A DNA stretch of 64,000 bases from Astragalus membranaceus (GCA_039519185.1 CM076854.1:20321456-20385455); one strand, 5' to 3'. Counted from the first letter of the stretch, positions 23,201 through 34,314 are shown. The notes: a model not told the origin generated them from the sequence alone. Numbers and translations are program-made.

Positions 23201-23300
23201 GAAATGACAAATTTGACCCTAATAAATTGAGGTGTCAAGGTTAGCAAATGTCTAGATAGGTAAATTCAATGGTGGTGTATTGGTATAAATCTATAATAGA

Positions 23301-23874
23301 TTACTTGGTTGTTGTGAAATCCTGGGAAGTGTTCTTGGGTAATTCAATCGGGGAGATTGAGTTGCTAGCGAAATCCTTAGCGGGGAGCTTGGGTTCTCAA
23401 TTTGGGGAAAATTGAGATTGGTGTGGTAGCTATAGGAAAGTTGCTGGCTTGTAAGTCGACGTTGAAGAAGTTCTTCTCTTATAGTGGTTGTTATCATTTC
23501 CAATGGTTGCAAAGCCGGAGGCCGGGGACGTAGGGCTTGTATCCCGACCCTCGTAAAAATCACGGTGTATCTCTTTCCCTTCTCTTTACTTTGTTTTTTG
23601 TTTATATTTGTTTATCGTTATATTTGATTTCATTGCGCTGCGTTCAATATAACAATCTGTTATCGTTAAATTTGATAATAGTGTGGTTAGCGTAAAATAT
23701 CACTGTAACTGGTTTTGTCATAGTTATAGCTTGCTTAGGTATTGCATATAGTTTAAATCCTATTTTCCACATTCGATTTAAACGTGCATCGTTAATTTTT
23801 GAAAATTAAAAAGATTTCATTTTTAGCGTATAACCTTATTCATCCCCCCTCTAAGGTTATCATATAGTACAACA
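23301..23874 (+). repeat. C1 left LTR, inner part
   Basis: Matches 29060-29634 of the right LTR (574 against 575 bp), ending ...TATAGTACAACA before the primer site. Confidence 0.92.
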
Positions 23875-23876
23875 AT

Positions 23877-23890
23877 TGGTATCAGTAGCT
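23877..23890 (+). promoter_or_regulatory. C1 primer-binding site
   Basis: TGGTATCAGTAGCT lies 2 bp after the LTR. It is the initiator-Met tRNA site TGGTATCAGAGC with one extra T. Confidence 0.85.
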
Positions 23891-23949
23891 AGAAATTGCA
23901 TATAGAGCTTAACATCTCGCAATTTTTTTTTTTTATTTATTCTTGATCA

Positions 23950-24790
23950 TGTGTTCATTTATGAAAGAGGGGATGTCCTTCAATATTCTTCACCTATCTT
24001 TATGTGAAGAAGAGTATGGAAGGGTAAAAGGTTGTCAGACAGCTAAAGAAATTTGAGACTGTTTGGAAGCGACTCATGATGGTACAAGTCAAGTGAAGGA
24101 TACAAAAATTAGAATTCTCACTTCTGAGTATGAAGCTTTCAAAATGAAGGAAGGTGAATCAGTTGCTGCTATGCACCAAAGATTAAAAGATTAAATTTAA
24201 TAGTGAATAACTTGAGAGCTCTTGGGAAGAAATATTCAACAAAAGATTTGAATGGGAAGATTCTTGCATCCTTGACTAGTGAATTCTTTCCTAAGACTTG
24301 TGCTATCGCTGAAGCCAAAGATATTGGCACTTTACCTCAAGAAGTCTTGATTGGGTCACTTCTTGCATTTGAGGTGGTGTTGGCCACTAAGAAGGCTCAA
24401 GAAAAAGAAGTGGTCAAAGAAAGGAAGTCTCTTGCTCTTGCTGCTAAGACTCCTAAGATGGCAAGGAAAGAGGTTGAGTCTGATGAAGAATCTGATGATG
24501 AAGACATGGCTATGTTTGCCAAGAATGTCAAAAAATTCATGAGATTCAACAAACTTGAGAAGGGTGACTATTCAAGGAAATCCGGGTACAACAAAGGAGA
24601 TAGTTATGAGAGAAGAGATGATCAACCAAAATGTTTTGAATGCAACAAACCTGGTCATCTTAAAGTGAATTGTCCAAAGCTAGAATCCAAGTACCCACAG
24701 AAGAAAGCCATGAAGGCTACATGGGACAATCTTGACACTGATAGTAGAAGAAACGACTGCCAATGTTGTTTGTCAAAATGGGAACCATAG
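23950..24790 (+). pseudogene. gag: C1 Gag remnant
   Basis: The region starts with out-of-frame Gag sequence (about 23950-24200, encoding ..VKDTKIRILTSEYEAFKMKE). It then runs open from 24203 to 24790 with a lysine-rich stretch, an acidic ESDEESDDED run (about residues 93-102) and one CCHC zinc knuckle CFECNKPGHLKVNC (residues 144-157 from 24203). Gag of this family packages element RNA in virus-like particles, with the knuckle contacting RNA. The true start is lost to a stop near 24050 and a frame change near 24190, and the C-terminus is broken at 24790 before protease. Confidence 0.85.
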
Positions 24791-24931
24791 CTCTCATAGA
24801 TGCCCTATTCGTAGATTGTGTGAGCCTGGTACCCTTATACCTGCTTGTAAGAAACCAAGGTGGATTGTGAAAACAAACCCCTTGATGACTAACCCTTAAG
24901 GACCCAACAAAATTTGGGTACCTCGTACTAG

Positions 24932-25687
24932 TTGTTAAAGTTCCTTTTGCAGGTTGGTCAGTCATCCAAGAAGAAAAATGTGTGGATGGTTGATAGTGGA
25001 TGCTCAAGGTATATGACTGGTGATGCTTCACTATTTTGGAAGTTGACCAACAAAGCTAGTGGATCTGTAAAGTTTGCCAACAATGAATCTACTCAAGTAA
25101 TAGGTAAAGGTTGTGTGGGTAAGGAAAACACAATCAAAATTAAAAATGTTTTACTAGTTGATGGTGTGAAATTTAACTTGCTAAGTGTTAGCCAATTATG
25201 TGATAGTGATTTTGATGTGCATTTTTCTGTTGATAAATGTGTTATTACTCATAGATCTTCTTTCAATCCAAAACCGGTTATTTCCACTAACAATGTGCTT
25301 GAATTGCTCCATCTTGATTTATTTGGTGAAATTGATGTTGTAAGTCTAGGAGGGTCCAAGTATGTCTTCGTGATTGTAGATGATTATTCTAGGTATACTT
25401 GGGTCATTCTACTTGTAAATAAAAGTGATGCTTTTAATGAGTTTGCTAAGTTGTGCAGAAAGTTACAGAATGAGAAAAGCTTAGCCATCAAGGAAATTAG
25501 AAGTGATCATGGAGGAGAGTACGAAAATTCATCATTCAGGACTTGGTATGAAAAGTATGGTGTTCAACATAACTTTTCAGCTCCAAGGACCCCTCAACAA
25601 AACGGTGTGGTGGAAAGGAAGAATAGAACCATACAAGAGATGAGCAGAAAAATGTTGAACGAGCACAACTTACCCAAATATTTTTAG
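24932..25687 (+). pseudogene. pol: C1 protease and integrase part
   Basis: The aspartic protease motif is VDSGCSRYMTG (D at residue 21). The integrase core follows with HLDLFGE (first Asp), IRSDHGGEYEN (second Asp) and TPQQNGVVERKNRT (Glu), the DD35E triad of retroviral-type integrases. Between protease and integrase the usual zinc-binding pre-integrase segment is missing: the frame jumps from VITHRS to SFNPKPVISTNN, so roughly 100 codons were probably deleted. A stop and a frameshift at about 25683-25695 break the frame, which then resumes in another frame. Confidence 0.9.
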
Positions 25688-25696
25688 GGGTCATGC

Positions 25697-26048
25697 AGTT
25701 GATACAACATGTCACGTGCTCAACCGGGTATACCTGAGGCCATCTCTTAACAAGACGCCATACGAGTTGTGGAATGGTAGAGCTCCAAATATTTCATACT
25801 TCAAGGTTTTTGGAAGTAAGTGCTTCATTATCAACACAAAAGATAAGTTGGGTAAGTTTGATGCAAAATCAACTGAAGGTATTTTTATGGGTTATTCAAG
25901 TCATAGTAGAGCATATATTGTTTACAATAAAATTGATAAATGTATGCAAGAATCAATACATGTTTCTTTTGATGAGACTAACCCTTTTGCTAAGAAAGTT
26001 GATGATGAGGATGAAGTGGTTGAAGTGATAAAAAAACGGAATACCTGA
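25697..26048 (+). pseudogene. pol: C1 integrase C-terminal part
   Basis: Continues integrase in a shifted frame: AVDTTCHVLNRVYLRPS, TPYELWNGRAP, FKVFGSKCFI and GIFMGYSSHSRAYIVYN, the standard copia integrase C-terminal motifs. It ends at a frame change near 26040. Confidence 0.88.
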
Positions 26049-26062
26049 ATCAAACACTGAAA

Positions 26063-26912
26063 GTGCATGTGGAAGAAGCCGAGGTGAAAGTCGAACCTCA
26101 AGAAGAAGCTGAAGTGGAACAAAAGCCCCAAGAAATCGATGACCATCTCCATGGAAGAACACATGATGATTTGCCCAAAACATGGAAATCAGTTCAAGAT
26201 CATCCCATGGAGCCAATTATTGGTAGTCCATTAAAGAGGGTGACAACTCGTTTTTCTCTTAATCATTTATGCTTTCATAGTGCTTTTGTCTCTCAAATAG
26301 TTCCTAATAATATTAAGGAAGCTTTAAATGATCCAGAATGGGTTGTGTCAATGCAAAAAGAACTTGAACAATTTGAACGGAACAAAGTTTGGCATTTTGT
26401 TGAAAAACCCGTTGATAGAACCGTTATTGGTACTAAATGGGTTTTTCGCAACAAACTTGATGAAAATGGTGTTATTTTATTAAATAAAATCCGTTTAGTT
26501 GTTCAAGGTTTTAACCAAATCGAAGGGGTGGATTTTGAAGAAACTTTTGCTCCGGTGGCTAGGTTGGAGTCCGTTCGTATAATATTGGCATTTGCTAGTT
26601 ACAAGGACTTCAAACTACACCAAATGGACGTCAAGAGTGCCTTCCTAAATGGTTTTTTAGAATAAGAAGTATATGTAAAACAACCCCTTGGTTTTGAAGA
26701 TTTTAAAAACCCAAATCATGTTTTCAAACTTGACAAAGCACTTTATGGATTAAAACAAGCTCCTAGAGCTTGGTATGAGAGACTAAGCAAACATTTAATT
26801 GCAAACGGTTTCAAAAAGGGTAAGATTGATTCTACCTTATTCCTTAAAACCTAGGGCAAACATATCATTGTAGTTCAAATTTATGTTGATGATATTATTT
26901 TTGGGTCTACTA
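26063..26912 (+). pseudogene. pol: C1 reverse transcriptase
   Basis: Recognisable motifs are KVWHFVEKP, GTKWVFRNKLDENG, FEETFAPVARLESVR, LHQMDVKSAFLNG, KALYGLKQAPRAWYERL and the catalytic YVDD (26882-26893) in IYVDDIIFGST. An in-frame TAA at 26663-26665 replaces the codon after FLNGFLE and a second stop follows near 26852. After GSTSEFEMN the frame jumps to MMGVLNFFLGLQ, lacking a few residues usual in relatives. It is catalytically complete in motif but cannot be made as one protein. Confidence 0.9.
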
Positions 26913-26923
26913 GCGAGTTTGAG

Positions 26924-27748
26924 ATGAACATGATGGGGGTGCTGAATTTCTTTTTGGGACTTCAAGTAAAGCAAATGACTGAAGGAATCTTCATATGTCA
27001 AAACAAGTTCTCAAAGGAGCTACTAAATAAGTATGACATGAGTGATGCAAAGGAAATTGGTACTCCCATGGCGATTGCAACAAAGTTCGATAAGGACGAG
27101 CAAGGTAAACCAGTCAATGAAATGATGTGTCAAGGTATGATCGGTAGTCTCTTGTATTTAACTGCTTCTCGACCTGATATTATGTTTGTTGTATGCTTAT
27201 GTGCTCGATTTCAAGCATGTCCCAAAGAATCACATTTGAAAGCTGTAAAACAGATTCTTAGATATGATAAGGGGACCATAGATTTTGGATTGTGGAACCC
27301 GAAATCGAGTCAATTTTCTTTGGTCGGTTTCTGTGATGCTAATTTTGCTGGATGTACATTAGATAGGAAGAGTACTAGTGGAACCTGCCTTTTCTTAGGG
27401 CCTTGTTTAACTTCTTGGTCTAGTAAAAAACAGAACAGTGTTGCTTTGTCCACCGCTGAAGCCGAATATGTGGCGGTTGGAAATTGTGTTGCACAAGTTC
27501 TATGGATGAAACAGACTTTAGAGGATTTTGGTTTGTTATATGAAAATGTGCCAGTTCTAAGTGATAACACTAGTGCCATTAACATTGCTAAGAACCCCAT
27601 CCAACACTCTAGAACTAAGCATATAGAGATAAGACACCATTTCATTAGAGACCATGTTTCTAGGGGGAGCATAGCATTACAGTTTGTAGGCACCGATGAC
27701 CAACTAGCGGATCTTCACGAAATCCCTAGCCGAAGCTCAATTTTGTAA
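26924..27748 (+). pseudogene. pol: C1 connection domain and RNase H
   Basis: Starts in MMGVLNFFLGLQVKQM and runs through SRPDIMFVVCLCARFQ, GFCDANFAGCTLDRKSTSG (RNase H with catalytic Asp), WSSKKQNSVALSTAEAEYVA, SDNTSAINIAKNP and HIEIRHHFIRD. The end is frameshifted: ADLHEIPSRSSIL replaces the usual ADIFTKPL-type ending. RNase H removes RNA from the RNA/DNA hybrid during reverse transcription. Confidence 0.92.
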
Positions 27749-27769
27749 GATCCGGAGAGAGCTCGGTAT

Positions 27770-27992
27770 GCTTGATTTTTCCAGTTTATACTGTGATTAT
27801 GTGTCTTGTGTGTTTTCCCTCTGTTTGATGAAAACAAAGGGGGTGAAATACTTGCTTCTATTTACGGCTATTGCTATGTTACTGGTTTAGTTTATTATTT
27901 TTATACTTATGCTTAGGGGGTTTTTGCTATTGTTTCTTGTTTATCGCCTCCCTATGCATCAGGTAATTTGTTATCATCAAAACGGGGGAGTT
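27770..27992 (+). promoter_or_regulatory. C1 post-coding leader with polypurine tracts
   Basis: A purine-rich ACAAAGGGGGTG (about 27834) precedes the main tract AAAACGGGGGAGTT (27979-27992) beside the LTR. Repeated polypurine tracts after RNase H are known in Sire elements. Confidence 0.7.
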
Positions 27993-29634
27993 TGTTGAAC
28001 CAAGGTCAAACACTCTTTGTTTTGTATGATAACAAATTACAATCTGTCTACTAATGGTTACAGTTGAACAAAAGTACAGGACATGAATCAAAGAGCAGGA
28101 TCTCTTAAAGTGTGGCGGCTTGGAGGAGAAGCTACTCTAGAGTTCACGAACTATTTGTTAATCTGCTTTTGATAGGACACCATGTAAGATCCTATCACAT
28201 CAGTTCTATAACCTTTAGTAGTTGAGAGACGATTTTTTAAAAATATAACTGGTGTTTTTAAAAGTATAAAATCGATTATGGACTTGATTTTTAAGGAGAA
28301 AGGAAGCAAGAAATCGATTATGACTTATGTTTTTATAAGAACATGTTTTTGGAAGAAAACAATCGATTCATGACTTCTTGTTTTAAAGCAAACAATCGAT
28401 TTATTACTTGGTGTTTTTTAAAGCAAAGAATCGATTTTTATCTTGATTATTAAAGTACAAAATTGATTATATACTCAATTTATTAAGTATAAAATCGATA
28501 ATGAGCTTCATCTTGGAAGCAAACAATCGATTCATGGCCTTAGTTATTTAAAGCACAAAATCGATTTTGATCCTATTTTATTTAAGCAAAGAATCGATTT
28601 TCAATCTTAGTTTTAGAAGCAAACAATCGATCATTCACTTATGAAGTTGTTCTCTTTTTGAAGCAAAGAATCGATTGTCACTCTAAGTGTTTTTAAGCAA
28701 ACAATCGATTCTTCACTTTTTAAAAGGTGCTACAACGGTCATATTTTTGAGTAAAAAATCGATTGTCATACACATTGTTTTTAAGCAATCAATCAATTTA
28801 CTACTCATCTATTTTATGTGAAAATTTGCCTCAACGGTCATATTTCTACAAAACCTATAAATAGGCACTTAGGGTATTTCACGAAGGCAGAGAGAACACA
28901 ACGCACATCTCAAAAATCAAAAAGAACAAAAGAACTCTCACCGTCGTATTCCTTCTTCAAGTTCTTCATTGTTAAATCCAAATCACTCATCTCTCTCAAC
29001 TACTATACTGTTATACTGCTTGAGTGATTGGATCATAGTTTTTCAGTTGTATTCATCTATTACTTGGTTGTTGTGAAATCCTGGGAAGTGTTCTTGGGTA
29101 ATTCAATCGGGGAGATTGAGTTGTTAGCGATATCCTTAGCGGGGAGCTTGGGTTCTCAATTTGGGGAAAATTGAGATTGGTGTGGTAGCTATAGGGAAGT
29201 TGCTTGCTTGTAAGACGTTGAAGAAGTTCTTCTCATATAGTGGTTGTTATCAAGTCCAAAGGTTGCAAAGCCGGAGGCCAAGAACATAGGGCTTTTATCC
29301 TGAACCTCGTAAAAATCACAGTGTATCTCTTTCCCATTCTCTTTACTTTGCTTTTTGTTTATATTTGTTTATCGTTATATTTAATTTTATTGCTCCGCGT
29401 TCAATATCACAATCTGTTTATCCTTAAATTTGATAATTGTGTGGTTAGCGTAAAATATCACTGTAACTGGTTCTATCATAGTTATAGCTTGCTTAAGTAT
29501 TGCATATAGTTTAAATCCTATTTTCCGCATTCGATTTAAACGTGCCTCATTAATTTTTGAAAATTAAAAAGATTTCATTTTTAGCGTATAACCTTATTCA
29601 CCACCCCCCTCTAAGGTTATCATATAGTCCAACA
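27993..29634 (+). repeat. C1 right LTR
   Basis: It is 1642 bp, TGTTGAACC to AGTCCAACA, uninterrupted, and serves as the reference for what the left LTR has lost. It contains the ATCGATT motif array. Confidence 0.94.
28265..28800. repeat. ATCGATT-motif array in C1 LTR
   Basis: About 15 copies of AATCGATT (a few with one change) occur every 30-45 bp, usually as AAGCAAACAATCGATT or AAAATCGATT. The left LTR keeps the first five or so before its break. Confidence 0.9.
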
Positions 29635-29639
29635 CTCCG

Positions 29640-30036
29640 TTCGTTTGAATTTTTTGAAAACATTTATATACGTTCTTGTATGCACCGATTCCATTTTCTT
29701 TCACCTATTCGCTTCGCCTTCCTTAATTTTTCTGGCAATTTTCTTGTTCTTGCTTACACTACTCTCCTATTCTTTTTTTCGTCTAAATCAAGGTACGTTC
29801 TTGGTTCAATCTCCTTTTAACCTTTTACGCTTCGGAATCGTGCATGTTTTCACTTTTCCTACTCTTAGTGTTTTTAAGGTTCTGGTTTTGCAATAACGTT
29901 AGTGATATTGCTAAATAGTGAAAATGATACATAGGTTATTTCCATCGTTAGGTTCTGTAGGAGAGATAATCATTTTAGGGAATGTGTTGATTGCTTGGTG
30001 GGAAGAGAGGAACGTTTAGTTTCTTAACTTAGATAA
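29640..30036 (+). mobile_element. family X composite repeat, copy A segment 3 (leader)
   Basis: Continues copy A after C1: 'tcgtttgaattttttgaa' and 'gcttgtatgcac'-like sequence recur at 55190/57424 and 58120. No protein is encoded before the ATG at 30037. Confidence 0.75.
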
Positions 30037-30660
30037 ATGGTAGCTGCTGATAGTGGGTCTTCCTCTTCCTCCGTAGGGATGTCTGACGATTCAGGTTCAG
30101 ATCAAGAGGAGATTCTGGACCTGGCGGTTCCCTTTATTTGGGTGAAAACTGATGGGAGGGAGGCATATTCAAACATTATTACCGAGGAAGAAGCTGCGGC
30201 AGGCCAAGAGCTCTTATTCCATCCTATTGATGTTGGTGCTGCCCTCGCTCGGCCAGCTAGCGTAGACGAGCGTGCATGTCATGTTCTTGAAGCGGCCGGG
30301 CTTCCCCCCTTCACTCACATGTACAAAACCTTTTTTAAAGACCTCAGGGTTCAGAATCCCTTCTCCCCCTATTATTGTCGTGTGCTTCGAATTTTGAACA
30401 TTTCCCCCTCCCAACTTCACCCGAACGATTGGGCCTCTATGCAAGCATTCGTGATACTGTGTGAGTATTTGAGTATCGACCCAATAGCAGAGAAATTCTT
30501 GAGTTTCTTCAGGGTGCAATCACCAAAACCACATATGTGGGTTTCTCTATACAATATCCAACGACACCCGTTTATGTCTGTTTATAAGAGCAGTTATAAA
30601 CACATTAAGGAGAGCTTCTTCAAGTTGGACAGGGCCGTCCCGTTTCACGTTGTTGCTGGA
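30037..30660 (+). pseudogene. family X Gag-like protein ('putative gypsy type transposon' domain), 5' part
   Basis: 208 codons are open from ATG: a serine/acidic N-terminus (MVAADSGSSSSS, then SDDSGSDQEE), then ELLFHPIDVG and PPFTHMYKTFFKDLRVQNPF, then LHPNDWASMQAFVILCEYLS and WVSLYNIQRHPFMSVYKSSY. The last part matches the plant 'putative gypsy type transposon' domain (Pfam PF04195) as I remember it; its biochemical role is unclear. G2 cuts the gene after HVVAG; the apparent tail SEFSKTV comes from the G2 LTR. The remaining coding sequence resumes at 38650. A decayed paralogue lies at 58508-59190. Confidence 0.7.
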
Positions 30661-31194
30661 TCAGAGTTTTCGAAAACCGTTTGAGACGTTAAAAGGAAAG
30701 CGTTACATTACTTCATAAAAACCATCAACTTCAAAGGCACAGATCAACAATAAAAGAGTATGATACATAGCACCCAAAAACATAAGGGACGAACCCATAA
30801 GCACCTGTTTAGTTTACACCACCATAAACATAATCGACAACGCAGCGGAAAAACAACAAGTATATCAAATACTTATACATCGCCAAATAGACAGTTAATC
30901 ATTAACAGATAAGACAACTACATAAAACTAGAACGCCGCCCCCCCGGTGCTACGTATCAGAGCAGAGACCAACCGACAAGGAGAAGGTACAGAAATAACC
31001 TTCACTCGCTAATACATGCAGGTTGCCGACATGAGAAGCAACACGGAAACAGTAGGGTGAGTCTCTAAACACATATAATAGAATGGATGATAAGCAATAT
31101 ATTAGGACAAGGCAACTAGAAGCACCAATACACAACTTCATAAGAATACATCATCTTCTTACAACATATATATTATAATCACCAAGACAACATC

Positions 31195-31690
31195 GTCAAT
31201 AATAATCACCAAGAAACATCATCGTCACTAAACATAGGCACTAAGGCATCATCGTCAATAATCATGGAATAATGCATGAGATGCAACCCAACACCAAGGG
31301 CATAATGCATGTGGTACCATCACCGTCATTAGTTAGCCATTCGGGCATAATCGTCAATATAAGGCCAACACCTATAATCGTCAATAATCAACCACAAGGC
31401 CGAAGCCTATAATCGTCAATAAACAATGCACATGAAGCATGCGACACCATGAACAATGCATCAATCATCATTCACCAAATTCGTCAATTATTAAACTCAC
31501 CATAAGGCCAATGCCTATAATCGTCAATCATTAAATCCACCATCATCATTAATTGCATCGTCAAACAATAGCTCTAAGGCTAGCACCAACTCAAATCAAT
31601 TGAATACACCAAGTACATCGTCAATAAATAGCTCTAAGGCTAGCAGTTAATTCGTCAATAATACCATCGTCAATTAAATAGACTATCACA
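31195..31690. repeat. ATCGTCAAT motif array in G2 left LTR
   Basis: More than 12 copies of ATCGTCAAT(A), many preceded by 'aaggc..a..cctata', spaced about 20-45 bp. The same array lies at 36003-36498 in the right LTR. Confidence 0.9.
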
Positions 31691-31839
31691 AGTCCACGAT
31701 ACAAGACAGGTACCCTAGACAGAGTCCTACAGCCTAAACAGGCCACACCGACACGCCAACAGGCAAAAACAGACAAAATATCACTTAGACAGTTTTTGGC
31801 AACACCGGGTAACACTGCGCCAAAAACTGCGCCCAAACA

Positions 31840-32110
31840 GCACCTAGACATCCACCAAACAGTGCCTAGACACCCACCAAACAGCCCCCAAACACTTGAC
31901 CAAACAGCGCCTAAACAGCGCCCAGACAGCCCCTAGACATTCGCCGAGACAGCACTTAGACATTGGCAAGACAGCACCTAGACATTTGCCAAGACAGCAG
32001 CAACATGGCAAACTGCGCCAGGCACACAGGCAACACTTCCAGGCAACACTGGCGCAGCAGACAGCAACATTGGCAGCACACTGCACCAAGGCATACGCCC
32101 GGGCAGCAAC
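31840..32110. repeat. CAGACAGC/CCTAGACA repeat in G2 left LTR
   Basis: Imperfect repeats of AAACAGCGCC and GACAGCACCTAGACATTCGC, with the same in the right LTR at 36648-36918. Open frames here are repeat artefacts. Confidence 0.85.
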
Positions 32111-33841
32111 ACTGCAGAATTCCTACAACAGTGCACCTACTTCGGCGAATTAATTAAAATAGCAAACGACCTCGGGTTTCAACAAAAGACCACTCATTGG
32201 AAAGCTCTTTGAGTGTAGTTTCAGCCTATGATTTTCATTTTTCAAAATAAGTATCCAGTTGGTACCGTTTTTCAAAATACTACACTGAGGTACCAATTCG
32301 GACAGGTTTGCATGACCAACTTACGACCAACTTTTCTTTCTCTTTTCTTAATGAGATTTTATGAAACCAGTGCTCATTTTGAAGGGAATTGAGTCTACTT
32401 TCCAACTAAGCAAGAATCATTAAAAACGGAGTTCGAATGAGGACACAAAACTTGCCAAGACCGAACCTATACACATATTGGTTCCAGAATTTGACCCGAC
32501 TTTGGAGACTCATAACTCGAGCTACACAACTCCGATTTAAACGAAACCAGTGCCAAAACGACCGGTATTAAGTCTATTTTCCAAAACAATCAGCCGCCTA
32601 ATTTTCAGACCAACCAGACAGTACCAGTTTTTAAAATACGAAACAGTGTCCAGAAACGCGCACAACAACAAGGGGGCACGCCACACCCAAGTTGGCGCCC
32701 CACGACACAACACCGAGGCACACTTGTGCCACAACCACCAAGGCACCGAGACAAAACCAAGCAGCATTCAACGAGGCACATGGGCACTTGGCCCGTGCTA
32801 TATCATGAACAACACACACACGCCTAGCACGCCCACAATATTGGGATTAAGGCCACGTCATGCCCGTGCTACAACAACAATTAATTCAAATATCAAGCGC
32901 GCCCCAAAGCGGGCATAAAGGCCTCGTCATGCCACGCTACCCAAACAACCAAAGCACATGGGCCAAAGGCTAGGAGCCTAGGCCATGGCACCAACAAACA
33001 ACAATAACCTCAAGAACAACAACAACAACAACAACCACATAGTGGCATAACACCCAACATTTCCAATACCACAATTTAACAACAATCACCAACAAATAAT
33101 CGTCATTCTCAAGTGCCATTTCACATATTCACCATAAATTCTCTTCAAGTTCATAGAATGTTTTCAACAAACACCTTGTAGGCACAATATACTCATAATT
33201 CATTTCAACATTAAAGCATCATCAATTCATCAATTCAACTTCAAATACAACAACAAATACACGATTAACAACACAAACATATCAACAAGTATCCCTAGAA
33301 CCTAACCATATATAAAACATATCATTTACTCTATTATAGATGAAAGAGAGCCCCCTAACCTTTTAATTGAAGAACCCAAGCAACAATTAGCAAGCTAGAA
33401 CCAAGAAACAAGCCCCAATCCCTCTAACCAAGCAAGAAAATCGAAAATGCAAGCCTCTCCCTTGATGAACAGTACCGCAGGTACTATTCCTCTCCTCACT
33501 ATTCTATTTTTTTGAGTTGTGTTGGAAAAATGAGACCACACACTAGCACCTTATCCCTTTTAAAACAACTAATGGGCCACTAATGACTATGGGCTTATTA
33601 ATGAACTATGGGTCTACCATTTACACCTCCAATATTTATTTATGCACTTCCCCAATAAAATAACATCAATTTAAGTAATTAACTCTAACTTAATTATCCC
33701 ACTTAATTAAATATCTCCAAATTACTTATACACCTCTGAATTACTTAAACACCTCCAAATTACTCAAACTAACTTAATTAATTATTGTAACTTTAAATAA
33801 TCCAATTGAATAAATAGTCTAATTAATTTTGGGGCGTTACA

Positions 33842-33975
33842 ACCCTCCCCCACTTAGAATATTTCGTCCTCGAAATCCTACTTGAATCCTTCAACTCCGG
33901 ACATACTTCTCGCATAAAACTCTCTAATTCCCAAGTCACATCCTCACCAACTGCTCTCTACCTTACTACTTCCAC
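33842..33975 (-). pseudogene. pol: G2 Pol C-terminal remnant and polypurine tract
   Basis: On the minus strand, AGAGCAGTTGGTGAGG-type sequence encodes VGEDVTWELESFMREVCPEL, the end of a Ty3/gypsy Pol, followed by ATTTCGAGGACGAAAT and the purine tract AAGTGGGGGAGGGT next to the LTR. Everything between Gag and this tail is deleted. Confidence 0.75.
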
Positions 33976-34314
33976 TTTAAGTCATCTCCTTATTTCTCAA
34001 AATTCCTCATTACGATTTCCAATTCGCTGCGCACTCTGATACAAGCAACTAATTTTCAACGTCTAGTTTCTACGCTTCTCAAATGCTAGCTAGGAATCCA
34101 TTATTACTTCCTAACATTCCCACTCTAACTCCCCAAGGACAAACAAATTACACAACAACAACAAATCTTGACCGGAAACGACAATGGCACTTAGAACGCG
34201 CAGACAGAACAAAATCCAACTTTCCAACTTATACAGCAGCAAATAAGGAACGAGTAGTACCGATACCAACAATAGCAAGCAAGGAACACCATCCACGAAA
34301 CGCGTACCTCAAAA

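Larger units (their letters stand above)
21139..23300 (-). mobile_element. foreign block in C1 left LTR, probable truncated Helitron
   Basis: Compared with the right LTR, 622 bp (equivalent to 28438-29059) are replaced by these 2162 bp. The right edge ends in GA before a host T. Read on the minus strand it starts TCTATTATAGATTTATACC and was inserted between A and T, as a Helitron 5' end would be. The left edge lacks the CTRR end and hairpin expected of a Helitron 3' end, so that end and the adjoining LTR were probably deleted together. It carries an exon-like segment (21179-21306) and a GA-rich zone (22800-23200). Confidence 0.45.
20694..29634 (+). mobile_element. C1: decayed Ty1/copia element, Sire-like
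   Basis: LTRs TGTTG...CAACA (20694-23874, interrupted, and 27993-29634) are flanked by the 5-bp duplication CTCCG (20689-20693 and 29635-29639). A primer site TGGTATCAG with one inserted base (23877) and a purine-rich AAAACGGGGGAG tract (27979-27992) bound the interior. Domain order is Gag, protease, integrase, reverse transcriptase, RNase H, the Ty1/copia order. The long LTR, the 'ttatcatcaaaacgggggag' tract and extra purine tracts after RNase H fit the Sire (Sirevirus) lineage. Several stops and frameshifts make it non-functional. Confidence 0.93.
30661..33841 (-). repeat. G2 left LTR (3' LTR in element sense), end-truncated
   Basis: 3181 bp, exactly the length of the corresponding part of the right LTR (35469-38649). 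Only scattered single-base differences were seen, for example near 31585, 31989 and 32802. Confidence 0.93.

Noticed and set aside
21139..23300. MULE or other terminal-inverted-repeat transposon
   Set aside because: The two ends show no inverted repeat and no flanking duplication; the right end fits a Helitron better.
31195..31690. CRISPR-like or replication-origin iterons
   Set aside because: Short degenerate motifs inside an LTR, present identically in both LTRs of one element.
31621..32157. Cysteine-rich minus-strand frames resembling small secreted proteins
   Set aside because: They lie in the CAGACAGC repeat of the G2 LTR and repeat exactly in the other LTR at 36429-36962; no signal peptide or conserved cysteine pattern.
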